Positions 27,088-35,790 of a DNA stretch of 64,000 nucleotides are shown one piece after another. The DNA is from Marinagarivorans cellulosilyticus. Lineage in GTDB: Bacteria > Pseudomonadota > Gammaproteobacteria > Pseudomonadales > Cellvibrionaceae. The position numbers were made by a program, and so were the translations under genes. Within the stretch, counting starts at the first letter, position 1. Each line of letters opens with the position of its first letter. The notes below the pieces were generated by a model. The model was not told the DNA's origin, did no database searches, and saw nothing but the letters and a program-made list of their open reading frames with translations. The stretch covers positions 372,001 through 436,000 of the forward strand of contig NZ_AP023086.1 of NCBI RefSeq assembly GCF_021655555.1, written 5' to 3'.

Positions 27088-28038
27088 TTAGCGGAACATC
27101 GCGCTTAAAGATTCCTCGTTGCTAATTCTACGCATGGCTTCAGCTAGCATGGGGGCAAGCGTCAGCTGGCGTACTTTAGCGGTTTCAATCACGCCGTCGT
27201 CTAGCGGGATTGAGTCGGTAACGACAAGCTCGTCTAGGGCGGACTGGCTAATGCGCTGGGCGGCGGGGCCCGACAATATCGGGTGTGTGCAATAGGCAAT
27301 AACTTTGCGTGCACCGTGGGTCTTGAGTGCTGCTGCTGCGTTGCAGAGCGTGCCTGCAGTGTCGACCATGTCGTCAACTAATAAGCAGGTGCGGTCTTCG
27401 ACCTCGCCGATGATATTCATGACTTCTGCTACATTGGCTTTTGGTCGACGTTTATCAATAATGGCCAGATCAACACCGAGTTCTTTCGCGACTGCGCGGG
27501 CTCGAACTACGCCGCCGATATCGGGCGATACAATAGTGAGGTGCTCGAAGTTTTGTTGCTCGATGTCGCTTAATAAAACAGATGATCCGTAGACGTTATC
27601 TACGGGGACATCGAAAAAGCCTTGAATCTGCTCTGAGTGCAAGTCAACTGTGAGTACGCGATCTACGCCGGCGGTGGCCATCATGTCGGCAACAATGCGT
27701 GCACTAATAGGTACGCGCGCAGAGCGAACTCGGCGGTCTTGGCGGGCGTAGCCAAAATAGGGGATCACGGCAGTGATGCGACCTGCTGATGCACGGTGTA
27801 GTGCGTCCACCATGAACAGAAGTTCCATGATGTTATCGTTGGTGGGTACGCAGGTTGACTGTACGATAAAAACGTCGCGACCGCGTACGTTTTCGTTGAT
27901 TTCTACGGAAATTTCGCCGTCTGAGAATTGTGAGACGGTGGCGTCGCCAAGGGGGATGCCCAGTTGGTCGACAAGCTTCTTGGCAAGCGCTGGATTTGCA
28001 TTGCCGGTAAAAACCATTAAATCAGGCACGTGAGTCAC
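27088..28038 (-). CDS. prs: ribose-phosphate pyrophosphokinase
   Basis: Makes PRPP from ribose 5-phosphate and ATP for nucleotide, histidine and tryptophan synthesis. Visible motifs are FSDGEISVEINENVRGRDVF, the ATP-binding YARQDRRVR, the flexible loop around DKRRPKANV, and the PRPP-binding VDDMVDTAGTL. It is 316 aa. It lies directly downstream of tRNA-Gln and ispE, a conserved order in pseudomonads, and ends at a strong terminator. Confidence 0.97.
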   Translation of the reverse strand: MTHVPDLMVFTGNANPALAKKLVDQLGIPLGDATVSQFSDGEISVEINENVRGRDVFIVQSTCVPTNDNIMELLFMVDALHRASAGRITAVIPYFGYARQDRRVRSARVPISARIVADMMATAGVDRVLTVDLHSEQIQGFFDVPVDNVYGSSVLLSDIEQQNFEHLTIVSPDIGGVVRARAVAKELGVDLAIIDKRRPKANVAEVMNIIGEVEDRTCLLVDDMVDTAGTLCNAAAALKTHGARKVIAYCTHPILSGPAAQRISQSALDELVVTDSIPLDDGVIETAKVRQLTLAPMLAEAMRRISNEESLSAMFR

Positions 28039-28099
28039 CTTGTAAACCTAGTGTGGAACGAATGACTAATGAGAGTTTGCGGCAGGAAGCTTTGGAAGA

Positions 28100-28175
28100 T
28101 GGCTGGGGTGGCAGGACTCGAACCTGCGAATGGCAGGATCAAAACCTGCTGCCTTAGCCACTTGGCGACACCCCA
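28100..28175 (-). tRNA. tRNA-Gln (anticodon TTG)
   Basis: Seventy-six bases fold as a complete cloverleaf. The acceptor stem is TGGGGTG/CACCCCA, the D arm contains GCCAAGTGGCTAAGGC, and the seven-base anticodon loop TTTTGAT gives TTG. The T arm CGCAGG-TTCGAGT-CCTGC and an encoded CCA end are present. Its 5' part overlaps the end of ispE: the ispE TAA lies within the D arm. Transcription is in the same direction, so the tRNA must be processed from, or initiated within, the lolB-ispE-prs transcript. Confidence 0.96.
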
Positions 28176-29020
28176 GTAACACTATCTAATCTCGAAAGGG
28201 CGGTGTGTAGCGGTGATCTGTTTACACCCTTGGCCACAAAGCCTTCCAGATGTTCAGGTCTGTTAGCAAAAACCGATTTCGCTTGCGCTTCAGAATCAAA
28301 GCTTGCAAAGATGCATGCTCCTGTTCCTGTAAGCTTAGCTGGCGAAAAAAAGTTAAGCCAATCAACCGCTTCCTTCACTTGTGGATAACGCTCCAAGACT
28401 ACGTCTTGGCAATCGTTTTTACCGCCCCCCTCAAGGAAGGCCGCTACTTTAATGATGGGCGTGTCTCTTGTCAATTTTTTTTGCGAAAAAATTTCAGCGG
28501 TTGATATGTGAGCATGTGGGCGAATGACAAGGTACCACTTGGCGGCTAAATCAACGGGCGAAATCACATCGCCAATACCTTCGGCCCAAGCGCTATTGCC
28601 CAGTACAAAAACTGGCACATCGGCGCCAAGTTGCACGCCAAGCTTGGCAAGGCTTGGCAAGTCGAGCTTTGTTTGCCATAAGCGGTTCAGGGCTAGTAGC
28701 GTTGTGGCGGCATTAGAGCTGCCACCGCCAATGCCCCCTCCCATCGGGAGTCGTTTTTGAAGTTCAATATTGGCGCCTAGGTTAATGCCTGTGGCGTGGC
28801 GCAATAGCTCGGCAGCCCGCACAATCAAATTGTCGGCAGTGCTCACGCCTGGAATTTCTGGGGTGAGAACAATTTTGGCGTCAGGCCGAGGGCTAAAGGC
28901 CAAAGTATCACCGTAATCTAGCAACTGAAAAACGGTTTGCAATTGGTGGTAGCCGTCTTGCCGTTGACCATTAATATGCAGGAATAAATTGAGTTTTGCG
29001 GGGCTGGGCAGTGTAAGCAC
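28154..29020 (-). CDS. ispE: 4-diphosphocytidyl-2-C-methyl-D-erythritol kinase
   Basis: GHMP-family kinase of the MEP isoprenoid pathway. The substrate motif SPAKLNLFLHINGQRQDGYH is near the N-terminus, the ATP-binding GGGIGGGSSNAATTL is mid-protein, and the C-terminal GTGACIFA motif is present. The start is GTG 29020, which shares its first base with the lolB stop (TAGTG) and begins V-L-T-L-P-S-P-A-K. A longer reading from 29140 would overlap lolB and is not supported. The 288-aa length is normal. The last seven codons and the stop lie inside tRNA-Gln. Confidence 0.95.
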   Translation of the reverse strand: MLTLPSPAKLNLFLHINGQRQDGYHQLQTVFQLLDYGDTLAFSPRPDAKIVLTPEIPGVSTADNLIVRAAELLRHATGINLGANIELQKRLPMGGGIGGGSSNAATTLLALNRLWQTKLDLPSLAKLGVQLGADVPVFVLGNSAWAEGIGDVISPVDLAAKWYLVIRPHAHISTAEIFSQKKLTRDTPIIKVAAFLEGGGKNDCQDVVLERYPQVKEAVDWLNFFSPAKLTGTGACIFASFDSEAQAKSVFANRPEHLEGFVAKGVNRSPLHTALSRLDSVTGVSPSG

Positions 29021-29625
29021 TATTTTCGCTCCCACTGCTTGATGATAATCAGCACGCTTAACCCTTGCCTTGAGGCAATGAGTTTGTGGGGGAGTGATAG
29101 CTCGCCATATTGTTGGTGGCGGCTCAATTGAATATCCCACCCTTGCTGAGTAAGTGCGCTGTACGCGCCTTCTGGCGTCGTGGTGACTTTGTCGATAATG
29201 GCTGCTGGTGCCGGCTGCCCCTTAATCCAATATTGCAGTTCGTTAATTGGTGCTTGCCAACCTACAGTTTGTTGTAAAAGTTGCTCGGGTGTGGGTGCCC
29301 ATTGTATGGGATGTTCAGGTGACTCAAGCGTCACGCCTTTTGAGGTGCGCCTAAGCCAGCTAGAGCCATAACCAAAAGGCCCAAAAAAATTAATCGCGTA
29401 GTTGTCTTTAAATTGCTGCCATTCAAAAGATGCGCTGTGAGGTTGGTCATCAACGGTGATTTTTATTTTCCCTAATGCTTTCCAGCGGTTGAACTGATTA
29501 AGCTTTGCTGTGTGCGCCTTTGCCGCTTTTAGGTTGTTGCCGGTAATTGGTGTGCTACTTGGGGTAAAGGATTGGCAGCCGCTTAACAGTAAAGCAAGTA
29601 GTGAGAGGTGCAGGAGTTTACGCAT
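29020..29625 (-). CDS. lolB: outer-membrane lipoprotein receptor LolB
   Basis: Accepts lipoproteins from the LolA carrier and inserts them in the outer membrane. Type II signal peptide MRKLLHLSLLALLLSGC has a lipobox LLSGC with Cys17. The body has the LolB beta-barrel pattern (WKALGKIKI, FEWQQ, INFFGPFGYGSSWL, GWQAPINELQYWIKGQPAP). It is 201 aa. It sits between the TPR lipoprotein gene and ispE, the conserved order, and is coupled to ispE by a one-base overlap. Confidence 0.95.
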   Translation of the reverse strand: MRKLLHLSLLALLLSGCQSFTPSSTPITGNNLKAAKAHTAKLNQFNRWKALGKIKITVDDQPHSASFEWQQFKDNYAINFFGPFGYGSSWLRRTSKGVTLESPEHPIQWAPTPEQLLQQTVGWQAPINELQYWIKGQPAPAAIIDKVTTTPEGAYSALTQQGWDIQLSRHQQYGELSLPHKLIASRQGLSVLIIIKQWERK

Positions 29626-29634
29626 GGCGTTGCC

Positions 29635-31398
29635 TTATGAATTCACGTCGTCGAGAAGCTGGAAGCGCTTGAGACGCTCCATAATGAAGCGGCTGTTGGG
29701 CTGTAGTTGCAGGCCTTGCTTCCAAACCGCCAATGCCTCTTCTTGTTGCCCCTCTACCCATAAGACCTCGCCCAAATGAGCGGCAATTTCGTCGTTGGGC
29801 ATAAGCTTGAGCGCTTGCCGCAAGTGTGTAATGGCCGAGCGATTCTGGCCTTGCCGGTAAAGCGCCCAGCCTAGGCTATCAATGGCTGCCGCGTTGTTGG
29901 GGTTTATGGCTAAGGCGCGCTCAATATAAGAGATGGCTTCAGGCAAGCGAATATTGGCGTCGGCAAGAATGTAGCCGAGTGAGTTGAGCGCATCGGCATT
30001 ATTCGGGTCTATAGCGATAACCGTGAGAAGGTCGCGCTCAGCATCTTCAAGCCGGTTTAATGTTGTTAAAAACATGGCCCGGTTAAATAGCAGTGTTTGC
30101 GAGCGAGGAAAGCGGGTGATGCCTTCGTCAAATGCGCGCTCGGCTTGTTGCTGGTTGCCAATGTGACGGTAGTGGTCGGCCAGTAACAGGCTTAGGCCCT
30201 CTTGGAACTCTGCTTGCGCAGATAGCTGGTGGCCAGCAATTAGCTGTAATGCGAGGTCTTGCTGCTCGGTTTTATGCATCAAGTCAACTGCGCGGGCTAG
30301 AGCGGGCAAAAATTCTTTGCTGGGTTTTACTTGGCTGTAGTAACGAATCGCATCGTGCGGTGATTCTTGTTGTTGTGCAATTTTGCCTAGGTAGTAGTTG
30401 GCTGTGGCCTCTTGTGCGGCGGCGTGTTCTAGCGGTAAAAAGTGTTTCTTGGCTTGCTCTAGGTCTTCTTGCTGATAATAGGTAAGTGCAAGTGCGAGCT
30501 GAATATTGCCATCGCCAGGCGATTGCTTGAGTAGCTCTTCAAATTGAATAGCTGCCTCGGCGAGATTCGTTTGTGTGAGGTTGCGGGCGTACTGAAGGCG
30601 CAGGCGTTGGTTGTCAGGGAATAGCGCCACTATTTGCGCGAGCCGTAATTGTGCTGCGTTAGCGTCTTTTTTACCGAGTATTCTAAGTTCTTGTAGGTAG
30701 GCTTGCTCGTAATCGCTTTTGAGGATTTGTGCCTGCAGGGCGTTGCCCATGGCGCTGTCGAGTATATCGAGTTTGTAGTCTAAAAAGCTTACCGCCAATG
30801 TGAGCTCAGCGTCTTTATGGTGGTTGGCCAGTAATGCATTGTAGAGCTTTAACAGTGTTTTTACGGTATCGTCGCTGGCGTTGCTGCTGGTTGCTTTTAC
30901 CGCAAGAGCATCTAAACCATGCGGGAAGTGTTGATGGCTAATAAGGTATTTGCCATGCTCAAATGCTTCGAAGTACCTGCCTGCATCAGACAGCGAAGCC
31001 ATAGCCATGTACCTAGCTTGTGCATTTTCGGGGGCAAGTGAAGCCCATTGAGTGGCCATTTGCTGCGTGGCTACGGGGTCTTGCATAAAATTCGCGAGGT
31101 GAGCTGCGCGCTCGGTGATGCCGGCATCTTGGGTTTCGATGGCCTGGGTGACATAGTTGTTGAGCATTATGTCGAGCCTGTCTCGGCTACCAGCAAGCTC
31201 GGCTACCATTAAAGAATAAAGTGTTTCGGTATCGAAGGGTTTGGCCGGTAGCTCAGTAATAACGAGGGGCTTGGGCGCTTCTTGTGTTACCGGCAGGTTG
31301 CTGGCACAGCCGCTTAATAGCAGAACCATTGTGGCGCAAATGGTGTTGCACAAAAAGCGTTGTTTGGGGCTGGCTGGATGTTGTTGGCGTAATTTCAT
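29635..31398 (-). CDS. TPR-repeat lipoprotein (lolB-linked)
   Basis: Protein of 587 aa with a signal peptide and lipobox LLSGC near residue 31. Tetratricopeptide repeats run through most of the chain. The clearest are toward the C-terminus (NADALNSLGYILADA, NAAAIDSLGWALYRQGQ, DEIAAHLGEVLWVEGQ). The gene precedes lolB in Pseudomonas and relatives. A role in envelope assembly is plausible from that context but not shown by sequence. The lolB start is ten bases past its stop, so they are co-transcribed. Confidence 0.9.
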   Translation of the reverse strand: MKLRQQHPASPKQRFLCNTICATMVLLLSGCASNLPVTQEAPKPLVITELPAKPFDTETLYSLMVAELAGSRDRLDIMLNNYVTQAIETQDAGITERAAHLANFMQDPVATQQMATQWASLAPENAQARYMAMASLSDAGRYFEAFEHGKYLISHQHFPHGLDALAVKATSSNASDDTVKTLLKLYNALLANHHKDAELTLAVSFLDYKLDILDSAMGNALQAQILKSDYEQAYLQELRILGKKDANAAQLRLAQIVALFPDNQRLRLQYARNLTQTNLAEAAIQFEELLKQSPGDGNIQLALALTYYQQEDLEQAKKHFLPLEHAAAQEATANYYLGKIAQQQESPHDAIRYYSQVKPSKEFLPALARAVDLMHKTEQQDLALQLIAGHQLSAQAEFQEGLSLLLADHYRHIGNQQQAERAFDEGITRFPRSQTLLFNRAMFLTTLNRLEDAERDLLTVIAIDPNNADALNSLGYILADANIRLPEAISYIERALAINPNNAAAIDSLGWALYRQGQNRSAITHLRQALKLMPNDEIAAHLGEVLWVEGQQEEALAVWKQGLQLQPNSRFIMERLKRFQLLDDVNS

Positions 31399-31758
31399 GG
31401 ACAGTCAAATCGCTTAGGAATTGGCATTGTATCGAGGCCGCGAGCGGCTTGCATACTAGTTGGTTGAATAAATGTTATTTGGTTCCAGCTGATGGGCTGT
31501 TTCGTGCTGCGTGTTGTTAAGGTATAGCTGTTAAAGCATAGATGACTTCGCTGACTGCGCTGGCCCAAGGTGTTGTTGCGCTGCAGCAAAATTGTTGGCA
31601 AACCACAATTTGCGACCATACTACTTGTCAGCCTGCGCTTGAACGCTGACAATGTCCTGCTTTGCTCGTTGATTGTCGCTTTGTTGTACCTATGTTGCTA
31701 ATTACAACAGTGTGAGAGTTTCGTTGCTTTTTTGTACTGCCACAAGAATCGTTACCGT
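31399..31758. promoter_or_regulatory. divergent intergenic region, TPR lipoprotein / hemA
   Basis: About 360 bases lie between divergent genes and must hold promoters for both the lolB-ispE-prs side and the hemA-prfA side. No coding frame has family resemblance. I could not assign -35/-10 pairs or a regulator site with confidence. Confidence 0.5.
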
Positions 31759-33072
31759 ATGACCCTGATTGCATTGGGAATAAACCATAATACTGCTTCT
31801 GTAGAAGTGCGAGAGGCTGTTGCCTTTTCGCCAGAACAGATGACGGCAGCCCTGCGGGCGGCAGTTGCGGCTGTAGGCATTAAAGAGGTAGCGATATTAT
31901 CGACGTGTAATCGCACGGAAGTTTATGCCGATACCGGTGGTGGTGATGTAGGGCATGCCGAGTTATTGCAGTGGATGGCCGAATATCACAATACCGGCTA
32001 TAGCGCTTTAGAGGCCTGCCATTACGCCCATGAAGGTGTTGAAGCTGCCCGCCATATGATGAAGGTGGCCAGCGGTTTAGACTCTTTAGTCTTGGGCGAG
32101 CCGCAAATTTTGGGGCAGATGAAGTCAGCCTACGCAACAGCCAATGATGCTGGTAGCTTGGGCAGTGGTTTACACAGTGCATTTCATAAAGTGTTCTCGG
32201 TTGCCAAGCGCGTTCGCTCTGAAACAGCCATTGGCGAAAACCCAGTATCTGTTGCGTATGCCGCGGTTTCTTTGGCGCAGCAAATTTTTTCAGACCTTAA
32301 AAATGATACGGCATTGTTAATAGGTGCCGGTGAAACCATCGAGCTTGTTGCGCGCCACTTGGTCGAGCAGGGCTTGAAGCACATTATTGTGGCTAACCGC
32401 ACTTTAACCAACGCTAGCAAGCTGGCGCAGCAGTTCAATGGTGAAGCCATATTGCTGACGGATATTCCCGATCACCTACATAAAGCGGACATTGTTATCT
32501 CTTCAACCGCTAGCCCTTTACCTGTGTTAGGGAAAGGTACGGTTGAGTCTGCGTTGAAAAAGCGCCGCCATAAGCCCATTTTTATGGTGGATATAGCCGT
32601 GCCGCGTGATATCGAGTCGCAAGTGGGCGACTTAGCGGATGTTTATTTGTATACCGTCGATGACTTAAAAGAAGTTATCGACGAAAATATGCGCTCACGT
32701 GAGCAAGCTGCACAAATAGCGGCAGAAATTATCGATGAAGGCGTTATTCGTTATCAGCAGGAGCTTAATAGCCTTGATGCCGTAGCGACGGTAAAAGCTT
32801 ACCGCTCGGTGGTCGATGAGCTACGCGAAGCTGAATTGGCTAAAGCTATAAAAACGCTGCAAGCGGGTAGCGACCCGGCTGACGTGCTAAATCAGTTGGC
32901 TAGAAACCTATGTAACAAACTTATGCATACCCCAACCGCGCAATTGCGAAAAGCCAGTGCAGACGGGGATTTTGATGTGATAAATACCTTTCAAACCTTA
33001 TTTGACCTTGATGTTGGTGACCCTAACAAACCAGCGCAGGGCAGCGAAGACCAAAACAGCGAGACACCATGA
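31759..33072 (+). CDS. hemA: glutamyl-tRNA reductase
   Basis: Reduces glutamyl-tRNA to glutamate 1-semialdehyde, the committed step of C5 heme synthesis. The N-terminal MTLIALGINHNTASVEVRE, the catalytic cysteine in LSTCNRTEVYA, the NADPH motif GAGETIELVARHL, and the C-terminal dimerisation helices are present. The start is ATG 31759; an upstream frame to 31732 adds nine unrelated residues. 437 aa is normal. Its TGA overlaps the prfA start (ATGA), so the two are translationally coupled. Confidence 0.97.
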   Translation: MTLIALGINHNTASVEVREAVAFSPEQMTAALRAAVAAVGIKEVAILSTCNRTEVYADTGGGDVGHAELLQWMAEYHNTGYSALEACHYAHEGVEAARHMMKVASGLDSLVLGEPQILGQMKSAYATANDAGSLGSGLHSAFHKVFSVAKRVRSETAIGENPVSVAYAAVSLAQQIFSDLKNDTALLIGAGETIELVARHLVEQGLKHIIVANRTLTNASKLAQQFNGEAILLTDIPDHLHKADIVISSTASPLPVLGKGTVESALKKRRHKPIFMVDIAVPRDIESQVGDLADVYLYTVDDLKEVIDENMRSREQAAQIAAEIIDEGVIRYQQELNSLDAVATVKAYRSVVDELREAELAKAIKTLQAGSDPADVLNQLARNLCNKLMHTPTAQLRKASADGDFDVINTFQTLFDLDVGDPNKPAQGSEDQNSETP

Positions 33073-34151
33073 AACCCAGTATTCTGGAAAAACTGCAGAC
33101 CCTGACCGAACGCTACCAGGAGGTAGGCGCGTTGCTGGGTGAGAATGAAATCATCAGCAACCAAAATAAGTTTAGAGAACTCTCGAAAGAATACGCTGAG
33201 CTTGAGCCTGTTGTGCAGTGCTTTGAGCGCTACGAGGGTGTGCAAGCGGACATGGACGAGGCGCGTGCGATGCTGGATGAATCTGACCCTGAAATGCGCG
33301 AAATGGCGAAAGAAGAGCTGGATGCTGCACAGGCTTTAGTCGAGCCCTTAGAGGCCGAGCTGCAAAAGCTCTTACTGCCTAAAGACCCACGAGACGGTAA
33401 AAACGTTTATTTGGAAATTCGCGCAGGAACCGGTGGTGACGAAGCCGCTATTTTTGCGGGTGACTTGTTCCGCATGTACAGCCGTTATGCGGAGGCGCAG
33501 CGCTGGCAAATCGAAGTAATTTCCCAAAACGAAGGCGAACACGGCGGTTTTAAAGAAATAATCACCCGCGTTGTGGGTGCTGGTGTGTATTCCAAGTTTA
33601 AGTTTGAATCGGGTGCCCACCGCGTACAGCGCGTACCGGCGACCGAGTCGCAAGGGCGTATTCACACGTCGGCATGCACGGTAGCGGTAATGCCTGAAGC
33701 GGACGAAACGGCCGAAATTTCAATCAATAAGGCCGACTTACGCGTTGATACTTTTAGGGCAAGTGGTGCCGGAGGGCAGCACGTTAACAAAACAGATTCC
33801 GCCATTCGCTTAACGCACATTCCTTCGGGGGTTGTGGTCGAGTGCCAAGACGAACGCTCGCAGCATAAAAATCGTGCGAAAGCGATGTCCTTGTTGGCTT
33901 CTAAACTGGCCAACAGTGCCGAAGAAAAAGCCGCAAAAGAAATGTCGGATGAGCGCAAAAACCTTGTCGGTAGTGGCGACCGCTCGGAGCGCATTCGCAC
34001 ATACAATTACCCGCAAGGGCGCGTGACAGACCACCGGATCAACCTAACACTCTACAAGCTTGATGAAGTTATGCAGGGCCAGTTAAACGATATTGTGCAG
34101 CCGCTAATTAATGAATATCAAGCCGATCAACTCGCGGCACTAGCGGAATAA
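33069..34151 (+). CDS. prfA: peptide chain release factor 1
   Basis: Recognises UAA and UAG stop codons. The catalytic GGQ motif lies in RASGAGGQHVNKTDSAIRL, whose glutamine is methylated by PrmC, encoded just downstream. The codon-recognition motif of the PxT class appears as VPATESQGRIHTS, which marks RF1 rather than RF2. It is 360 aa and contains no programmed frameshift. Confidence 0.98.
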   Translation: MKPSILEKLQTLTERYQEVGALLGENEIISNQNKFRELSKEYAELEPVVQCFERYEGVQADMDEARAMLDESDPEMREMAKEELDAAQALVEPLEAELQKLLLPKDPRDGKNVYLEIRAGTGGDEAAIFAGDLFRMYSRYAEAQRWQIEVISQNEGEHGGFKEIITRVVGAGVYSKFKFESGAHRVQRVPATESQGRIHTSACTVAVMPEADETAEISINKADLRVDTFRASGAGGQHVNKTDSAIRLTHIPSGVVVECQDERSQHKNRAKAMSLLASKLANSAEEKAAKEMSDERKNLVGSGDRSERIRTYNYPQGRVTDHRINLTLYKLDEVMQGQLNDIVQPLINEYQADQLAALAE

Positions 34152-34177
34152 AAAGTCGCGCAAAAGACGGTGCAGTT

Positions 34178-35026
34178 ATGACGATTTCTGAAGCGCTGCG
34201 GCTTGCCGCTCGATTAAGCACGGTGAGTGATTCCCCGCGTTTGGATGCTGAGCTACTGTTGGCCGCGGTTTCTGGTTTTGATCGTACCTATTTTTATACT
34301 TGGCCGGAGCGCGAGCTAGATAGCGCAGTGGCCGAGCGCTTCCTAAAGTTGCTTAAGCGCCGTGAGGCCGGCGAACCCGTTGCCCATATTACCGGTCAGC
34401 GTGAGTTTTGGTCTTTAAACTTGGCAGTAGATAGCTCTACGTTAATCCCTAGACCGGATACCGAGGTGTTAGTTGAAGTTGCGCTAGAGCATTTGCCTGA
34501 AGATTCTGCTCGGGTGCTCGACCTTGGTACCGGCACTGGTGCAATTGCTTTGGCGCTAGCAACTGAGCGCCCAAATGCGGCGGTTAAAGGCGTAGATCAA
34601 AGCGCCGACGCTGTGGCCTTGGCGAAGGCGAATGCAAAGCGCTTGGGTTTGGAGCGTGTTCATTTTAGCCAAGGCAGCTGGTTGGATGCGGCTTGGTTAG
34701 CTCAAGTTACGTGCCAGCAACCTTTCGATCTACTCGTGAGCAACCCGCCTTATATTGATGAAAACGACCCCCACTTATGCGAAGGCGACGTTCGCTTTGA
34801 ACCTAAAGCCGCGTTAGTGGCACCAGAGCAAGGGCTAGCTGATATAAAAGCGATAATCGCGCTAGCGTTAAACATCCTTAAACCCGCTGGTAGCCTATGG
34901 CTGGAGCACGGTTGGCAGCAGGCTGCAGATGTGCAGCATTTGTTGCTAGCGGCAGGTTTTAAACGTGTTGAAACCCGTAAAGATTACGGCGGCAATTCAA
35001 GAGTAACGGGAGCTTACCGTTCGTGA
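34178..35026 (+). CDS. prmC: release factor glutamine methyltransferase
   Basis: N5-glutamine methyltransferase acting on the GGQ motif of release factors. The SAM-binding VLDLGTGTGAIALALA and the substrate motif NPPYI (VSNPPYIDEND) are clear, and RPDTEVLVE precedes them. It is 282 aa. It follows prfA by 26 bases and its TGA overlaps the moeB GTG start. Confidence 0.97.
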   Translation: MTISEALRLAARLSTVSDSPRLDAELLLAAVSGFDRTYFYTWPERELDSAVAERFLKLLKRREAGEPVAHITGQREFWSLNLAVDSSTLIPRPDTEVLVEVALEHLPEDSARVLDLGTGTGAIALALATERPNAAVKGVDQSADAVALAKANAKRLGLERVHFSQGSWLDAAWLAQVTCQQPFDLLVSNPPYIDENDPHLCEGDVRFEPKAALVAPEQGLADIKAIIALALNILKPAGSLWLEHGWQQAADVQHLLLAAGFKRVETRKDYGGNSRVTGAYRS

Positions 35027-35784
35027 CAAATACCTTAAGTGATGATGAGCTTGTACGCTACAGCCGGCAAATATTGTTGCCCCAGTTTGATGTTGCAGGC
35101 CAGCTAGCGCTCAAAAATGCGCGGGTGTTGGTCGTTGGCGTTGGCGGGCTTGGCTCCCCTGTTGCTATGTACTTAGCGGCGGCGGGCGTGGGCTGTATTG
35201 TTTTGGCTGATGATGATGTTGTCGATGGCAGTAACTTGCAGCGACAAATTGCTCATACCGAGGCGAACATCGGTCGCGCTAAAGTTGCATCCGCTAAGGA
35301 GCAGTTGCAGGCATTAAATTCTACTATTCGCATAGAGACTATTGATCGGCGCCTAGAGGGTGGCGCACTTAGTGAGCAAGTGGCGCAGGCGAGTGTGGTG
35401 ATTGATTGCAGCGATAACTTTACCACCCGCTGTGCCATCAACGCCGCCTGCGTTGAGCAAAAGGTGCCGCTGGTCTCTGGTGCGGCGATTCGTTTTGAAG
35501 GGCAAATTGCCGTTTTCGATAGCCGACAAAAAGATGCTCCTTGTTACCAGTGTTTGTATGGTTTTGTGGGGGAGCAAGATCTAACGTGCTCACAGGCTGG
35601 GGTACTATCGCCGGTTGTTGGCGTTATTGGGGCTTATCAAGCTTTGGAAGCGATAAAATTATTGGCTGGTTGCGGTAGCGTGTTAGCTGGAAGGGTGCAG
35701 TTTTTTGATGGCTTAAAAGCTCAGTGGCGCGAGTTTACCTTAAAGAAAGACGCTGCCTGCAGTGTGTGTGCAGGCAGCGATTAG
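35023..35784 (+). CDS. moeB: molybdopterin-synthase adenylyltransferase MoeB-like (ThiF/HesA family)
   Basis: E1-like enzyme that adenylates the C-terminus of a ThiS/MoaD-type sulfur carrier. It has the nucleotide motif VLVVGVGGLGSPVAMYLAAAGVG, the arginine-bearing NLQRQIAHTEANIGRAK, the DCSDNFTTR block and four zinc cysteines (CYQC and CSVC). The GTG start overlaps prmC by four bases. At 253 aa it is the MoeB length without a rhodanese domain. The hemA-prfA-prmC-moeB order matches pseudomonads. MoaD rather than ThiS as partner is inferred. Confidence 0.92.
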   Translation: MTNTLSDDELVRYSRQILLPQFDVAGQLALKNARVLVVGVGGLGSPVAMYLAAAGVGCIVLADDDVVDGSNLQRQIAHTEANIGRAKVASAKEQLQALNSTIRIETIDRRLEGGALSEQVAQASVVIDCSDNFTTRCAINAACVEQKVPLVSGAAIRFEGQIAVFDSRQKDAPCYQCLYGFVGEQDLTCSQAGVLSPVVGVIGAYQALEAIKLLAGCGSVLAGRVQFFDGLKAQWREFTLKKDAACSVCAGSD

Positions 35785-35790
35785 GCTTGT

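Noticed and set aside
29021..29140. Longer ispE reading starting at 29140
   Set aside because: It overlaps lolB by 120 bases and lacks family resemblance; the TAGTG junction at 29020 gives the normal N-terminus.
31395..31652. Minus-strand open frame ahead of the TPR lipoprotein gene
   Set aside because: It overlaps the TPR gene start, has no recognisable domain and probably lies in promoter DNA.
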